NCBI GenBank assembly: GCA_948567375.1
Contig: OX419756.1
Coordinates: 69,020,333-69,084,332, forward strand
Reading direction: 5' to 3'
Length of the DNA stretch: 64,000 nucleotides
Source: Lunularia cruciata
Taxonomy: Eukaryota > Streptophyta > Marchantiopsida > Lunulariales > Lunulariaceae
How positions within the stretch are numbered: the stretch's first letter is position 1; each line of letters opens with the position of its first letter. Shown piece after piece: positions 11,955 to 21,613 of the stretch. Under the pieces are notes generated by a model. The model ran no database searches, was not told where the DNA came from, and was given only the letters and a program-made list of their open reading frames with translations. A program made the translations under genes and the position numbers.

Positions 11955-12444
11955 TTGCATGAGCATGCTAAGATTCTCTAAAAAATCCCTCCAAAACAGC
12001 TAGATAGGACAAGGATCAACATGTCATCCATCCATAAAACTAATCTAAGGATAGAGCTTGTTAACATGTCACCAATCTATATATCTGATCCAAGGTTGAG
12101 GTTTGTTTGAGTGGATACTCTTTGTTATATAATAAAGAGAAGGTGCTCCTTTGAGGTATCCAAATATTGAGTGTGAAGCTTTGTATTTCTTCTCTTGTGT
12201 TCCTCTTAGAGGTTCTCTTATCCTCAGAATATTACAGTTGGAGTACAACTTTGCCTCCAATGCATAGAAATTACACTCCAACTCCCTTATTTTGTTTGGT
12301 GACTCTGAGTTAGGACCAACTTCTAAACATGCTTGATGGTCTTCCATGTTCTCTGTTCAACAATCATGATGATCCACATCCTCTTTGCTGTTGGGCTTCT
12401 TGAATAGAATTTATTTATATATTGACCTCCTATTACACTTGTAC

Positions 12445-13134
12445 TGTGAGCCGGCCTGTCTCTCACTCAGGATGAACCTCTGATGGCTATTATGGTAGCG
12501 CACCATGGACTAAGAAGGCAAGGAACCCCAACTCCATCATACTCCTCCAAGGCTAACACTCCAAGACTCAAGACATTGCTCACTAGAGAACTCAATGAGA
12601 GAGAGATAGTTGCAAATGAAAGGATGATGAGTACCTCCTCACTCCTTGTTTATATACTTGTGAAATAGTTATGTACCAAAGTTACTAATTACCGTAGTAA
12701 CTCAAGTTACTAGACTAAAAGTCAAGTAAAGTCAAAAAGTAGAAAGGAATATCCATTCACATGGGCATATTCCCCTAAGCATGTGGTCTTATCTTGACCC
12801 AACCACTAAGTCAAGGATTCCTTCACATGGGCTATCCTTGGAATAAAGAAGAATCCAAAAGAAAAAGGTTTGCGGGCCCAAGAGTTCTCAACTCTTTCCT
12901 CAAAGCCAAACACCTAGGAATAATGCCAAGTCAACACACTAAAATCCAAAATAGTGGTGCTCATCTTTTCTACTTCCTCTAAAGTAAGGTCCACTCTATC
13001 TTAGCTATGACTAACTTTAGCTAACCATGACTAATATAGAACCATCCTTTATCTCTATAAATAATATCTCTTAAGTACTTGTAATACCAAGCTAAATATC
13101 ACAATACTACACACATGCACAAATGGGTGTTACA
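12445..13134 (-). repeat. B 3' LTR
   Basis: 690 bp, TGTGAGCC...GTGTTACA as read on the plus strand; flanked on the left by GTAC. Confidence 0.92.
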
Positions 13135-13182
13135 TTTACCCCCGGACTAAGTTTTCACTTTGTCCTCAAAGTGAAGGTCTCT

Positions 13183-13665
13183 CTACCTTCTATGGTACAT
13201 CTTCAACTTATCATGGTTAATCCTATCAAAGTGTCTTCCTCCCAACTCCTTGAGATCATAGGTGTAATTGCCCCACACCTTCTCTACTATGAAAGGTCCA
13301 AAGTACTTAGGCAAAAACTTCTTTTGCACTCTTTTGAATCGAATGGAATCAAACAACATTACCCAATCACCTTCTTTGAAAGGCTCCACCTTCTTCTTGC
13401 CTTGCCTCTTGTCATAGCTCTCCTTTTGTTTCCTTTGGGCTTGCTCCACTCGAACCATAGCAACTGCTCTTGCCTCTTCCAACTCCATGAGTTGATCCTT
13501 CCTTGACTTCTCTGCATCACTTCCTTGTGCTTTCTTCAATCTCCTATGAATGCTTTGGAAGGTAGGAAGATCAAAGTGAATAGGTAAGGTAGACTCAATA
13601 CCATACACCAATTGGAATGGAGAATATCCGGTGGAAGTCTTCATGGTTGTCCTATACTCCCACAA
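13183..13665 (-). CDS. B integrase C-terminal region
   Basis: Reads MWEYRTTMKTSTGYSPFQLVYG, the end of the catalytic core of plant gypsy integrases, then a basic coiled region (QAQRKQKESYDKRQG) and the small barrel domain (FKEGDWVML...FGPFIVEKVWGNYTY). It ends close to the 3' LTR with no chromodomain. Confidence 0.8.
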   Translation of the reverse strand: MWEYRTTMKTSTGYSPFQLVYGIESTLPIHFDLPTFQSIHRRLKKAQGSDAEKSRKDQLMELEEARAVAMVRVEQAQRKQKESYDKRQGKKKVEPFKEGDWVMLFDSIRFKRVQKKFLPKYFGPFIVEKVWGNYTYDLKELGGRHFDRINHDKLKMYHRR

Positions 13666-14058
13666 AACTGCATGAATCCTCTTGTCTCAATGATGTTTAG
13701 CCCCCTCCATTTCTACATCTTTGGCCAACATCATGCACAAGGTCTGATTGGTTCTCTCTGCCAAGCCATTGGAATTTGGCTTATAGGATGTAGTTACTCT
13801 ATGTGTGATAGAGAAATGTCATAGCATGGCTATAGTAATGCTTCTTGTAAACTCTCCTCCTCTATCAGAAACCAACTCCAAAGGGCATCCAAACCTAGTG
13901 ATAATGCGTTCATAAAGAAATCTACCCACTTCATCTTCATTCTTGTCCCTCAATGGTCTAGCCTCAACCCACTTGGTAAGGTAATCAGTAACTACCACAA
14001 TGTACCGATTGTTCCTTGGGGTTCTATTAAGAGGACCTACAAAATCAATTCCCCACTT

Positions 14059-16986
14059 CTAAAAAGGTCCTAGCAATGGAATTGATCTAAGTGGTGGAGT
14101 GGATGTAGACTTTCTAGCAAAAGCTTGACAAACATGACAAGTTTTGCAATAATCAAGACAATCCTTGAAAATCCCTCTCCAATGGTAACCTGCATCTAGA
14201 ATCTTGAAAGCAGTCACCTTTCCTGCAAAGTGTCCTCCACATATGAAACCTTCATGAAACTCCTTTATGAGTAGGATAGACTCTTCCTTACCCACTGCTC
14301 TTCGAAGTAGACCATCTGCTACTTGGTGAAAAAAAATATCCTCCACCATTGTGTAAGGTCTAGATCTTGCTGCAAGGGCCTTCCTCTCCCTAGCATGCAT
14401 CCCTTCTGGATAGTTACCTTTTGTCACAAAATCCACAATCTCCTTGTACTCCATTGGAACCTCTTGAGTGACTAAGATTGTCATGAGCTCCTCATCCGGG
14501 AAGGAATCATCCACTGGCTCATCTCCATCATGATCATAGGCTCTAGATAATAAATCAGCATTTGCATGTTTCTTTCCTGGCCTATCTTCAATGGTGTAGT
14601 CATACTCAGACAAGAGTATCATCCACCTTGCTAGTCTCCCTTCAACATTAGGCTTGTTGAAGATGTACTTCAAAGCCTTGTGATCCGTGACAATGGTGGC
14701 TTTCCCTCCAATCAAGTAGTGTCTAAACTTCTTGAGACCAAAGATCACTGCCAACCCTTCTCTCTCCGTGATAGAGTAGTTCTTCTCTGCTGAAACCATC
14801 TGCCTACTAGCATAAGCTATTGGATGATCATGCCCATCTTGGTCTAATTGACTAAGAGTGCATCCTATAGCTACATTAGAAGCATCAGTGTAGAGGATGA
14901 AAGATTTACTCCAATCAGGTTTAGCAAGAATTGGAGCTACAACAAGGGATTGCTTGAGCTCCTCAAAAGCTTTGAGAGCCTCCTTGTCTTCCAAAATCAC
15001 CATGTAATCTACACCCTTCTTCATGTAGATAGTCAATGCATAAGCCTTGTTGGAAAATGAGAAGATGAACCTCCTATAGTACCCAACCATCCCCAAGAAT
15101 TGGAGTAACTTTGTCAAGCTTGAAGGGAATGGAAGGTCTGAGATTTTCCTCACCTTCTCAGGATCAACTGCTATTCCATCCTTGGAGATGATATGCCCCA
15201 AAAGTAGACCTTCTTCACATCCAAAAATGCACTTCTCTGGGTTGAGTGATGCATTTGCCTCATCCAAGCGTTGCAAGACTTTGATTAGGTGCTCAAAGTG
15301 CTCCTCCTTGCTCCCATAGACACAAAAGTCATCAATGAAATCTCTCACAAATTTCCCAATGAAAGGTTCAAATACCTTGTTCATGAACCATTGGAATGTG
15401 GCTGGAGCATTGCAAAGCCCAAAAGGCATGACCTTGAAAGCGTAAGTTCCCCAAGGTGTGGTGAATGTGGTGAGTTGTTGATGCTCTGGTGCAATCTTGA
15501 TTTGGTTATATCCACTATAACCATCTCCAAAACTGTACCTCTCATGACCTGCAACCTCCTCCAAGATCTCATCAATGAATGGCAATGGGTAGTAGTCCTT
15601 CTTGGTAACAGCATTGAGCTTCTTGTAATCCACACATACCCAAAGCTTGCCATTCTTTTTCTTCACAATGACAATTGGAGACACCCATTTTGAATTCTCC
15701 ACCTCAAAGATAAATCCAGCCTCCTTGAGCTTATCAATCTCCTCCTTCACAACCAAAGATATTGGTGGGCTAATGCGACGTTGCTTTTGGCGGATTGGTC
15801 TTGCATGTGACTCCACCTCTATCTTGTGCTCCTCCAAGGTGACTTCCTTCAAATCCTTGTAACTAAAAGCAAACACATGGATGAACTTGCGGAAAATCTC
15901 CTCAAATCTCACCTTCTCCTCCTTGGTAACATTTGGGCCATACTTGAGGGTAGATAACCTTCTCTCTACCTCCTCAAGTGTCAATTGTGATTTATCTGGG
16001 TCCTTCAAAACCTCTGGCTTAGGTGCAAAATCCATAGCACACAAAGGATTCACATTTGAATCAGATTCAGATTCATCCTCTTCCGTGGAAGTCTCCTCTT
16101 CCATGCTTGTGTCCACACCTGAAGCTCCTTCTTCAAAATCTGATTCCCAATAATCAGAAGATGGTGTATCTGAATGTGAAGTGTTGGTGGTGTTAGTCAC
16201 AGGAACAGTGACTCTATGGTTTGATGGCCCAATCTTCAAGTACCCTTTGTGCCATCGATCAGTTGTGCGTGCTGCTCTCAACCATGGCCTCCCAAGAAGT
16301 AAGTCATAGCTTGAATCCTTCAAGACTTGGAAAGTCATGAGATTTTGAACTCCCATAACTGAAACTACCACCTTATCCATCACCCCTACTGGTCGAACTT
16401 GTTGCTTGTTTGCCATGCTCACCACAAATGTTGAAGGTCTTGAGGGTATCATACCCAACTTCTTCATCAACCTTTCTGACATGGCATTCATTGCTGATCC
16501 TCCATCAACCAATGCATCCTTGATGTTGTGACCATTCACTCTCACATCAATCTTGGAGGCATATTCACAAGCTTCCCATGGTGCTGGCTTGGCATCCACC
16601 ACCCCCATTGATACTGGAACTTTTGCCTTCTTTTTCTTCTTGCTCCTTGTAGAACTCAAACCACCTCTAAGCTCCTTTCTCAAGGTAGGGTTCAAAGCAA
16701 TTAATTGGCCCACTATGATGTTAGCCTTGTGACTACCAACATCCTCCAACACATTATAGTTCCATTGTTGCTTTGAGATCAAGAAGTCCTCCATCCCCAA
16801 CTTCTTCCTTGGAGTCTTTGTTGTTGATGGTGTTGAGGTGCGAGTGCTCCTAGTAGACATAGGAGTATCCTTGCTTGTGAACATCCTCTGCAAAATGAGC
16901 TCTCTTCTTCTCTTGTGCCAAAAGCTCCAAATTAAAACCCTTGGAGTTTGAGCACTCTCCCTTCTCATACTTGCTCTCAACCACAT
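14059..16986 (-). CDS. B pol: protease, RT, RNase H, integrase start
   Basis: A 975-codon frame. In order: protease (ALVDGGSAMNAMSERL, and LLLGRPWL), an acidic Ser/Glu/Asp-rich linker, RT (WVCVDYKKLN, MPFGLCNAPATFQ, catalytic-loop variant FIDDF), RNase H (ILYTDASNVAIGC, TDHKALKYIF), and the integrase HHCC zinc domain (HxxxxxCGGHF, CKTCHVCQ). Long and mostly open, in keeping with the young LTRs. Confidence 0.9.
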   Translation of the reverse strand: MWLRASMRRESAQTPRVLIWSFWHKRRRELILQRMFTSKDTPMSTRSTRTSTPSTTKTPRKKLGMEDFLISKQQWNYNVLEDVGSHKANIIVGQLIALNPTLRKELRGGLSSTRSKKKKKAKVPVSMGVVDAKPAPWEACEYASKIDVRVNGHNIKDALVDGGSAMNAMSERLMKKLGMIPSRPSTFVVSMANKQQVRPVGVMDKVVVSVMGVQNLMTFQVLKDSSYDLLLGRPWLRAARTTDRWHKGYLKIGPSNHRVTVPVTNTTNTSHSDTPSSDYWESDFEEGASGVDTSMEEETSTEEDESESDSNVNPLCAMDFAPKPEVLKDPDKSQLTLEEVERRLSTLKYGPNVTKEEKVRFEEIFRKFIHVFAFSYKDLKEVTLEEHKIEVESHARPIRQKQRRISPPISLVVKEEIDKLKEAGFIFEVENSKWVSPIVIVKKKNGKLWVCVDYKKLNAVTKKDYYPLPFIDEILEEVAGHERYSFGDGYSGYNQIKIAPEHQQLTTFTTPWGTYAFKVMPFGLCNAPATFQWFMNKVFEPFIGKFVRDFIDDFCVYGSKEEHFEHLIKVLQRLDEANASLNPEKCIFGCEEGLLLGHIISKDGIAVDPEKVRKISDLPFPSSLTKLLQFLGMVGYYRRFIFSFSNKAYALTIYMKKGVDYMVILEDKEALKAFEELKQSLVVAPILAKPDWSKSFILYTDASNVAIGCTLSQLDQDGHDHPIAYASRQMVSAEKNYSITEREGLAVIFGLKKFRHYLIGGKATIVTDHKALKYIFNKPNVEGRLARWMILLSEYDYTIEDRPGKKHANADLLSRAYDHDGDEPVDDSFPDEELMTILVTQEVPMEYKEIVDFVTKGNYPEGMHARERKALAARSRPYTMVEDIFFHQVADGLLRRAVGKEESILLIKEFHEGFICGGHFAGKVTAFKILDAGYHWRGIFKDCLDYCKTCHVCQAFARKSTSTPPLRSIPLLGPF

Positions 16987-17989
16987 CTATGGATGCTATC
17001 CCCTTACCTTTGTTGGGATTAGGAGCCACTTGGGTTTCACTACCTCCCTCTTTCCCTCTATTGACTCCCTCATAACCCCTTCCTCCATGGTAAGTGGAAT
17101 TTGGGCAATTCCTTTGGATATGGCCTCTTCCTCCACAACCAAAACAATTTCTATCATTGAAATTGTTGGCTGGTTGGCCTCCTCTATATGGATAGTTTCC
17201 ATAACTCCTAGGCCCTCTCCCTACATTCTGATCCACCTCTCTCTTCTCCCATAGTTGCACCACATTGATCTTGAGATCCACAAGTTGTTCTGTGATGGTT
17301 TGGAGTGGATCTTTTGGTGGAGGTGCAAGAACTGGAGCAACTACTACTTGTGGTGCAACCCTTGTCACCAAAGTATCAGAAGTTCCACCATACTTGTAGC
17401 CTTGAGGAGGATGCACAACCTCCTTCACCACCAAATCACTCTCATCCCCTTCCAAACTCTCCTCCATACGAATTGCGATCTTGATAGCTTCAACCTTGGA
17501 AGAAGGTTTCTCATATCTCACATTGCTTCTAATTTGTGGTCTCAATCTTCTCACAAAATTCTTGGTGAGCATGGCCCCTATGCCAATCATTGTAGTCTCC
17601 ACATCATCCCCACCCTTCCTCAACACTATGCAAAATCTGGACTCTAACTTTTCCACTCTTTCCACATATACTCTCACTTTCTCTCCATCTCCTTGCTTGA
17701 GAAATGTAACCTCACTCATCAATCTCTCATAACTCTCATCAGGAAGAAAATTTTCAATGAGTGCTGAAGTCAAAGTCTCCCAAGACTCCTCTTCCCCCTC
17801 TCTCCTCTCTCTCTTTTGGTATTCTGACTCATACCATGTAAGTGCTGCATCCTCAAAGAAATCTGGTAATAATGAGATCCACTCATTCTTCCTCCTCTCA
17901 TTGTTTCCTATGCAAGCTCTCTTCAAGTCTCTCACAAAGGCCTCCACATCTTCTCCATCCTTGCCAAAGAAAACTGGAAGTTTCCCCAT
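16850..17989 (-). CDS. B gag
   Basis: A 379-codon frame. The N-terminal two-thirds is the retrotransposon gag capsid-type region (ending around VRYEKPSSKVEAI), then a proline-rich linker, then a glycine-rich stretch with the CCHC knuckle CFGCGGRGHIQRNC. It overlaps the pol frame by about 140 nt in another frame, which may be normal for the element's gag-pol expression. Confidence 0.85.
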   Translation of the reverse strand: MGKLPVFFGKDGEDVEAFVRDLKRACIGNNERRKNEWISLLPDFFEDAALTWYESEYQKRERREGEEESWETLTSALIENFLPDESYERLMSEVTFLKQGDGEKVRVYVERVEKLESRFCIVLRKGGDDVETTMIGIGAMLTKNFVRRLRPQIRSNVRYEKPSSKVEAIKIAIRMEESLEGDESDLVVKEVVHPPQGYKYGGTSDTLVTRVAPQVVVAPVLAPPPKDPLQTITEQLVDLKINVVQLWEKREVDQNVGRGPRSYGNYPYRGGQPANNFNDRNCFGCGGRGHIQRNCPNSTYHGGRGYEGVNRGKEGGSETQVAPNPNKGKGIASIDVVESKYEKGECSNSKGFNLELLAQEKKRAHFAEDVHKQGYSYVY

Positions 17990-18225
17990 CTTAACCCCTC
18001 ACTATCTTTCTTTTCTCTCAAATTTTTTTTTTCTCTTTTCTTTTCTTTCACTCTATTACAAATAGAGTATATACATGACTAACACCATCTGAGAATAATC
18101 CACTCTAGGGAACACAAAAGGTTCAGGTTGCTCCAAGATTTCTATAGCAACATCAAATCCTAGAGTGCATATTAATCTAACTCTCATGGATAGTTTATCC
18201 ATAAATTGAAAGATTATCTCCATCA

Positions 18226-18858
18226 CTAATCTTGAGAACTAGCTGATGAAGGTGGTAGTATTTCTGTAGTTGTACTAAGACTCTCTCCAAGATCCTTCAC
18301 CAAAGTTTCCAAAAGTGCTTTTACTCCACTACACTCATGTCCTTTTGGAAGTCCTTCAACTCCACAAACCTCACACAACTCCTTGGTCTTAGATCTTCTC
18401 CCTCCCAATCTTGGTGAAGAAGGTCCAACATGCAAACCCAAGTCAAGTAAGCCTCTCCTTTCCCTCAATCTCTTGCTCTCAAAGGTCAATGGACATGAAC
18501 TTGCCTTATGTCCCTTCTCTCCACATAGCAAGCACTTAGACTCACTCTTTCCTCCAAGTGGTGTAGGTTTTTGGATCCTCTCAACACTCTCTTCAAATTC
18601 TATTGTAAACTTTCTTTTCCTCAAATCCACCCCTACAATCACCTCAAACCCTTGGGGAACCTTGCATAATCTCAATTTCCACTCGATGACACTCCATGTT
18701 CCCCAAGATGAATCTAAACACTCAAACATGCTTTTTGTTGATCTCAAACTTCTCATGCATGAGATCTCCACTCTGCAGAATTGACCCTTCCTCACAATGT
18801 CACTCAAATCTCCCAACCAATATGTCACAGTCCTTTGAAATTTTCCACACTTGATCAC
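18226..18858 (-). CDS. B extra 5' ORF with zinc-knuckle motif
   Basis: A 210-codon frame between the primer site and gag. It has a CCHC knuckle (CLLCGEKGHKASSC, mid-protein), a second Cys/His cluster (CEVCGVEGLPKGHEC) and a serine/threonine-rich tail. It is not gag, which lies downstream with its own knuckle. Known parallel: Ogre/Tat elements carry an ORF of unknown role upstream of gag. The second cluster and its tail recur in the old B-family remnant near 57,000, so this is a family trait. Likely nucleic-acid binding (inference). Confidence 0.7.
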   Translation of the reverse strand: MIKCGKFQRTVTYWLGDLSDIVRKGQFCRVEISCMRSLRSTKSMFECLDSSWGTWSVIEWKLRLCKVPQGFEVIVGVDLRKRKFTIEFEESVERIQKPTPLGGKSESKCLLCGEKGHKASSCPLTFESKRLRERRGLLDLGLHVGPSSPRLGGRRSKTKELCEVCGVEGLPKGHECSGVKALLETLVKDLGESLSTTTEILPPSSASSQD

Positions 18859-19534
18859 AACTCCAGGGCGTTCCTCCTTGCAAAATTTCAGATCTTTTCA
18901 TCGAGCCATTTGGCCTAGACAGCTTTCTATTCAGCACCCATATTTGAGATTTGGTCTGAAAACCATCCCCCTCACTTCAAAAACTAATAACGCCTTGCGC
19001 AAAAGCGATCTCTCTCTAATTTTTGTGGCAGCAGGTAGGATACAATGCACTAAATTTTCTTGGAAATTTTCAGTACAATTCACTGAAAATTGAAGAAATG
19101 GCAGACTCTGTACAATTTTCTAGAGAGCATGCAGTTGCGGGAGCACTTTACCCTATCAACTTTCAAAAATTCTAGCCCAATGCGCATAGAAGCTCTCTCA
19201 ATAATTTCAAGTGTGCTAACTGAAAGATAACCCAAGCTACCAAGTGTAGAAATCTCAAGTCCATATCTTAAACTTGAGATTTTGCCCAAAATCACCTTAA
19301 TCTCCAAAATCTGCAATCCACCTCACACAATCTCTCCAATTCCTCTCATGTGTACAAGATGTACAAAATCACCTCAAAGACATTATAATGAACTACAGGG
19401 TATACAAATGGATCTTGGTTCTCTAACATAAGTTCAGCCCTCTCCTCTCCTAATGTTCTCTCCAAGTGAGCTCTCATAGCCTCCTTCTGCCTAATGTAGA
19501 ATTGGATGCGGAACATTATCTTGCCTTCTAGAGA

Positions 19535-19553
19535 GGTCCCGGCAACGGAACCA
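19535..19553 (-). other. B primer-binding site
   Basis: On the minus strand it reads TGGTTCCGTTGCCGGGACC directly inside the 5' LTR. It resembles the tRNA-Asp primer site common in Tat/Athila-type plant gypsy elements. Confidence 0.65.
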
Positions 19554-19557
19554 AAAA

Positions 19558-20247
19558 TGTGAGCCAGCCTGTCTCTCACTCAGGATGAACCTCTGATGGC
19601 TATTATGGTAGCGCACCATGGACTAAGAAGGCAAGGAACCCCAACTCCATCATACTCCTCCAAGGCTAACACTCCAAGACTCAAGACATTGCTCACTAGA
19701 GAACTCAATGAGAGAGAGATAGTTGCAAATGAAAGGATGATGAGTACCTCCTCACTCCTTGTTTATATACTTGTGAAATAGTTACATACCAAAGTTACTA
19801 ATTACCGTAGTAACTCAAGTTACTAGACTAAAAGTCAAGTAAAGTCAAAAAGTAGAAAGGAATATCCATTCACATGGGCATATTCCCCTAAGCATGTGGA
19901 CTTATCTTGACCCAACCACTAAGTCAAGGATTCCTTCACATGGGCTATCCTTGGAATAAAGAAGAATCCAAAAGAAAAAGGTTTGCAGGCCCAAGAGTTC
20001 TCAACTCTTTCCTCAAAGCCAAACACCTAGGAATAATGCCAAGTCAACACACTAAAATCCAAAATAGTGGTGCTCATCTTTTCTACTTCCTCTAAAGTAA
20101 GGTCCACTCTATCTTAGCTATGACTAACTTTAGCTAACCATGACTAATATAGAACCATCCTTTATCTCTATAAATAATATCTCTTAGGTACTTGTAATAC
20201 CAAGCTAAATATCACAATACCACACACATGCACAAATGGGTGTTACA
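19558..20247 (-). repeat. B 5' LTR
   Basis: 690 bp, about 99% identical to the 12445 copy and the same length. Confidence 0.92.
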
Positions 20248-20851
20248 ATACACAAAGGATCTATTCCCAATCCTATTGCGCCTTGACTATCTTGGTTAAC
20301 TCTACAATTCAGTGTTTGGCCATCCACTTGAATGTTTGATTGGCAACTCTGTTTGTGAGGCTGGAAGTCATACCACAATCACTTCCTTGTTCATGGCAAT
20401 CTCCTCATTCTAGGTACACATCTATTCCTCTTGCACCTTTGTGAAGTCCAAAAATTCTTAATCACACTAGTCAACTGCTATCTCATCACATTGATTTTGG
20501 CTTTTGCAATTTAATTTTGTGCCTCTCCCAACATTCCTTCTTGTCTTTCTTCCACTAGTTACCAATAGTAGACTAGTGGACACACTCCTTTTTTTTGTAA
20601 TTCCTTCTCCTTGGTCTTGAGTTTCTTCTTCCAACTTGTAGACCTTCTATCTTGTGGTAATCATAACATGTTCCTTCAATGATGTCATCTCTTCATTGAG
20701 CTTGGATTTTCTACTCTTGAGCTTCTAATAATCTATTTTTGGCCTTTGCCTTCTCATATTTAGCATTGTATCATTTGGTGAAGAAACTCCACCATTGTCT
20801 TCATATCATTCATGTTGGGATGAAGCTTGTTATAGAATGGAATAATCTCCC
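20248..20851 (-). other. A-family-associated leader sequence, right of B
   Basis: Continuation of 12,237-12,444 across the B insertion; the uninterrupted form is 49,609-50,431. On the minus strand it follows the reversed A-type LTR and holds short K/E-rich open pieces only. Confidence 0.45.
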
Positions 20852-21613
20852 TATAATCTTTTGAGGATATGAGACCTAAAGAGAAACACAAAAGAAGAAA
20901 CACACAATTTTACACCCAACCTCCAATGTTGCAATGGAACACCTTGATTGTATTATATAACAAAGTGGACTCATCTAAAGGAAGCTCCACCCTTGGATCA
21001 TATAGATGGATTGGTGACTTGTAAGCAAGCTCTGCCCTTAGATTGGTTGCATGCATGGGTGAAGTGTTGGTTTTGATCTTATCTGGTTGGTCAAACCATC
21101 TTTGATTGGAGGGAATCTTTAATAAATCTTCATATAAGAATCTCTAAATGGCATGGGCAAGGTACCATTGGAAAGCTCTTCATGAGACAAACTTGGGAGG
21201 AGAGAAGGCTAGTCTATCTTCCATAAGTGTGGGGAGAGGGGAGGGGAGGGGGCACACATTTTCAAAGCCCAATTCATCCATTTAGGCCTTCCAAATTGGC
21301 TCCAAAGTTTTAAGGCCATTTTTAGCTCTTGCTTTATTAGAAGAAGTCCTCTTTTGGTGATACCTCTATTTGAACTACCTACCTCATCATGCATAACATC
21401 CTTCTAGATGTTATCAAGTCAATTTCTACCTCTAGATAACATATCTAGCTTTTGGTATTACAAATTCAAGTTACTTTTGGCTCTTGCACTATTAGTAAAA
21501 GTACTCTTTTGGTGAAACCTCTATCTTATCTACCTATCCTATCATACATAACATCCTCCTAGATGTTACTAAGCAAATTTTTTAACTTTAGATGATAAGC
21601 TATTGATATTACA
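20852..21613 (-). repeat. A-family LTR in reverse orientation, copy 1
   Basis: On the minus strand it starts TGTAATATC (21613) and ends GATTATAG (20852). Near its 5' end a ~150-165-bp segment is tandemly doubled (21462-21613 and the part before it), as in the A2 3' LTR at 54,621. It is oriented against the pol sequence that follows. Confidence 0.75.

Larger units (their letters stand above)
3107..12236 (+). mobile_element. A1: fossil Ty3/gypsy LTR element, with C1 nested in its 3' LTR
   Basis: The 5' LTR is 3107-3687 (TGTAATACC...TATTACA). It is followed by a primer-site-like ATGCTATTAGAG, gag-like sequence (4323-4960, with a zinc-knuckle relic near 4970), protease/RT-like sequence (~5200-6130), the R repeat, and a pol end (6566-6630). 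The 3' LTR is split by C1 (6631-6806 and ~11,968-12,236). Flanks ATTGG (3102-3106) and GTTGG (12237-12241) look like an aged 5-bp target duplication. It is badly broken, with many breaks, and older than C1 because C1 sits inside it. Confidence 0.8.
12445..20247 (-). mobile_element. B: young, nearly whole Ty3/gypsy LTR element
   Basis: Two 690-bp LTRs (12445-13134, 19558-20247) differ at only 7 positions by my count, about 1%, or roughly 0.4 million years at an assumed 1.3e-8 per site per year. The minus-strand order is: 5' LTR, primer site of tRNA-Asp type (19535-19553), an extra ORF, gag, protease, RT, RNase H, integrase, purine-rich tract next to 13135, 3' LTR. The empty site survives in copy 2 (GTAC at 49811-49814), with GTAC/ATAC flanking B. 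It looks almost whole, with about two to four breaks. RT character and primer type resemble the Tat/Athila side of plant gypsy elements (inference). No chromodomain seen. Confidence 0.93.

Noticed and set aside
12483-12668. 61-codon frame, repeated exactly at 19,596
   Set aside because: Lies within the B LTR; its identity in both places follows from the LTR pair, not from coding constraint.
15289-15693. 134-codon plus-strand frame
   Set aside because: Antisense shadow of the B reverse transcriptase.
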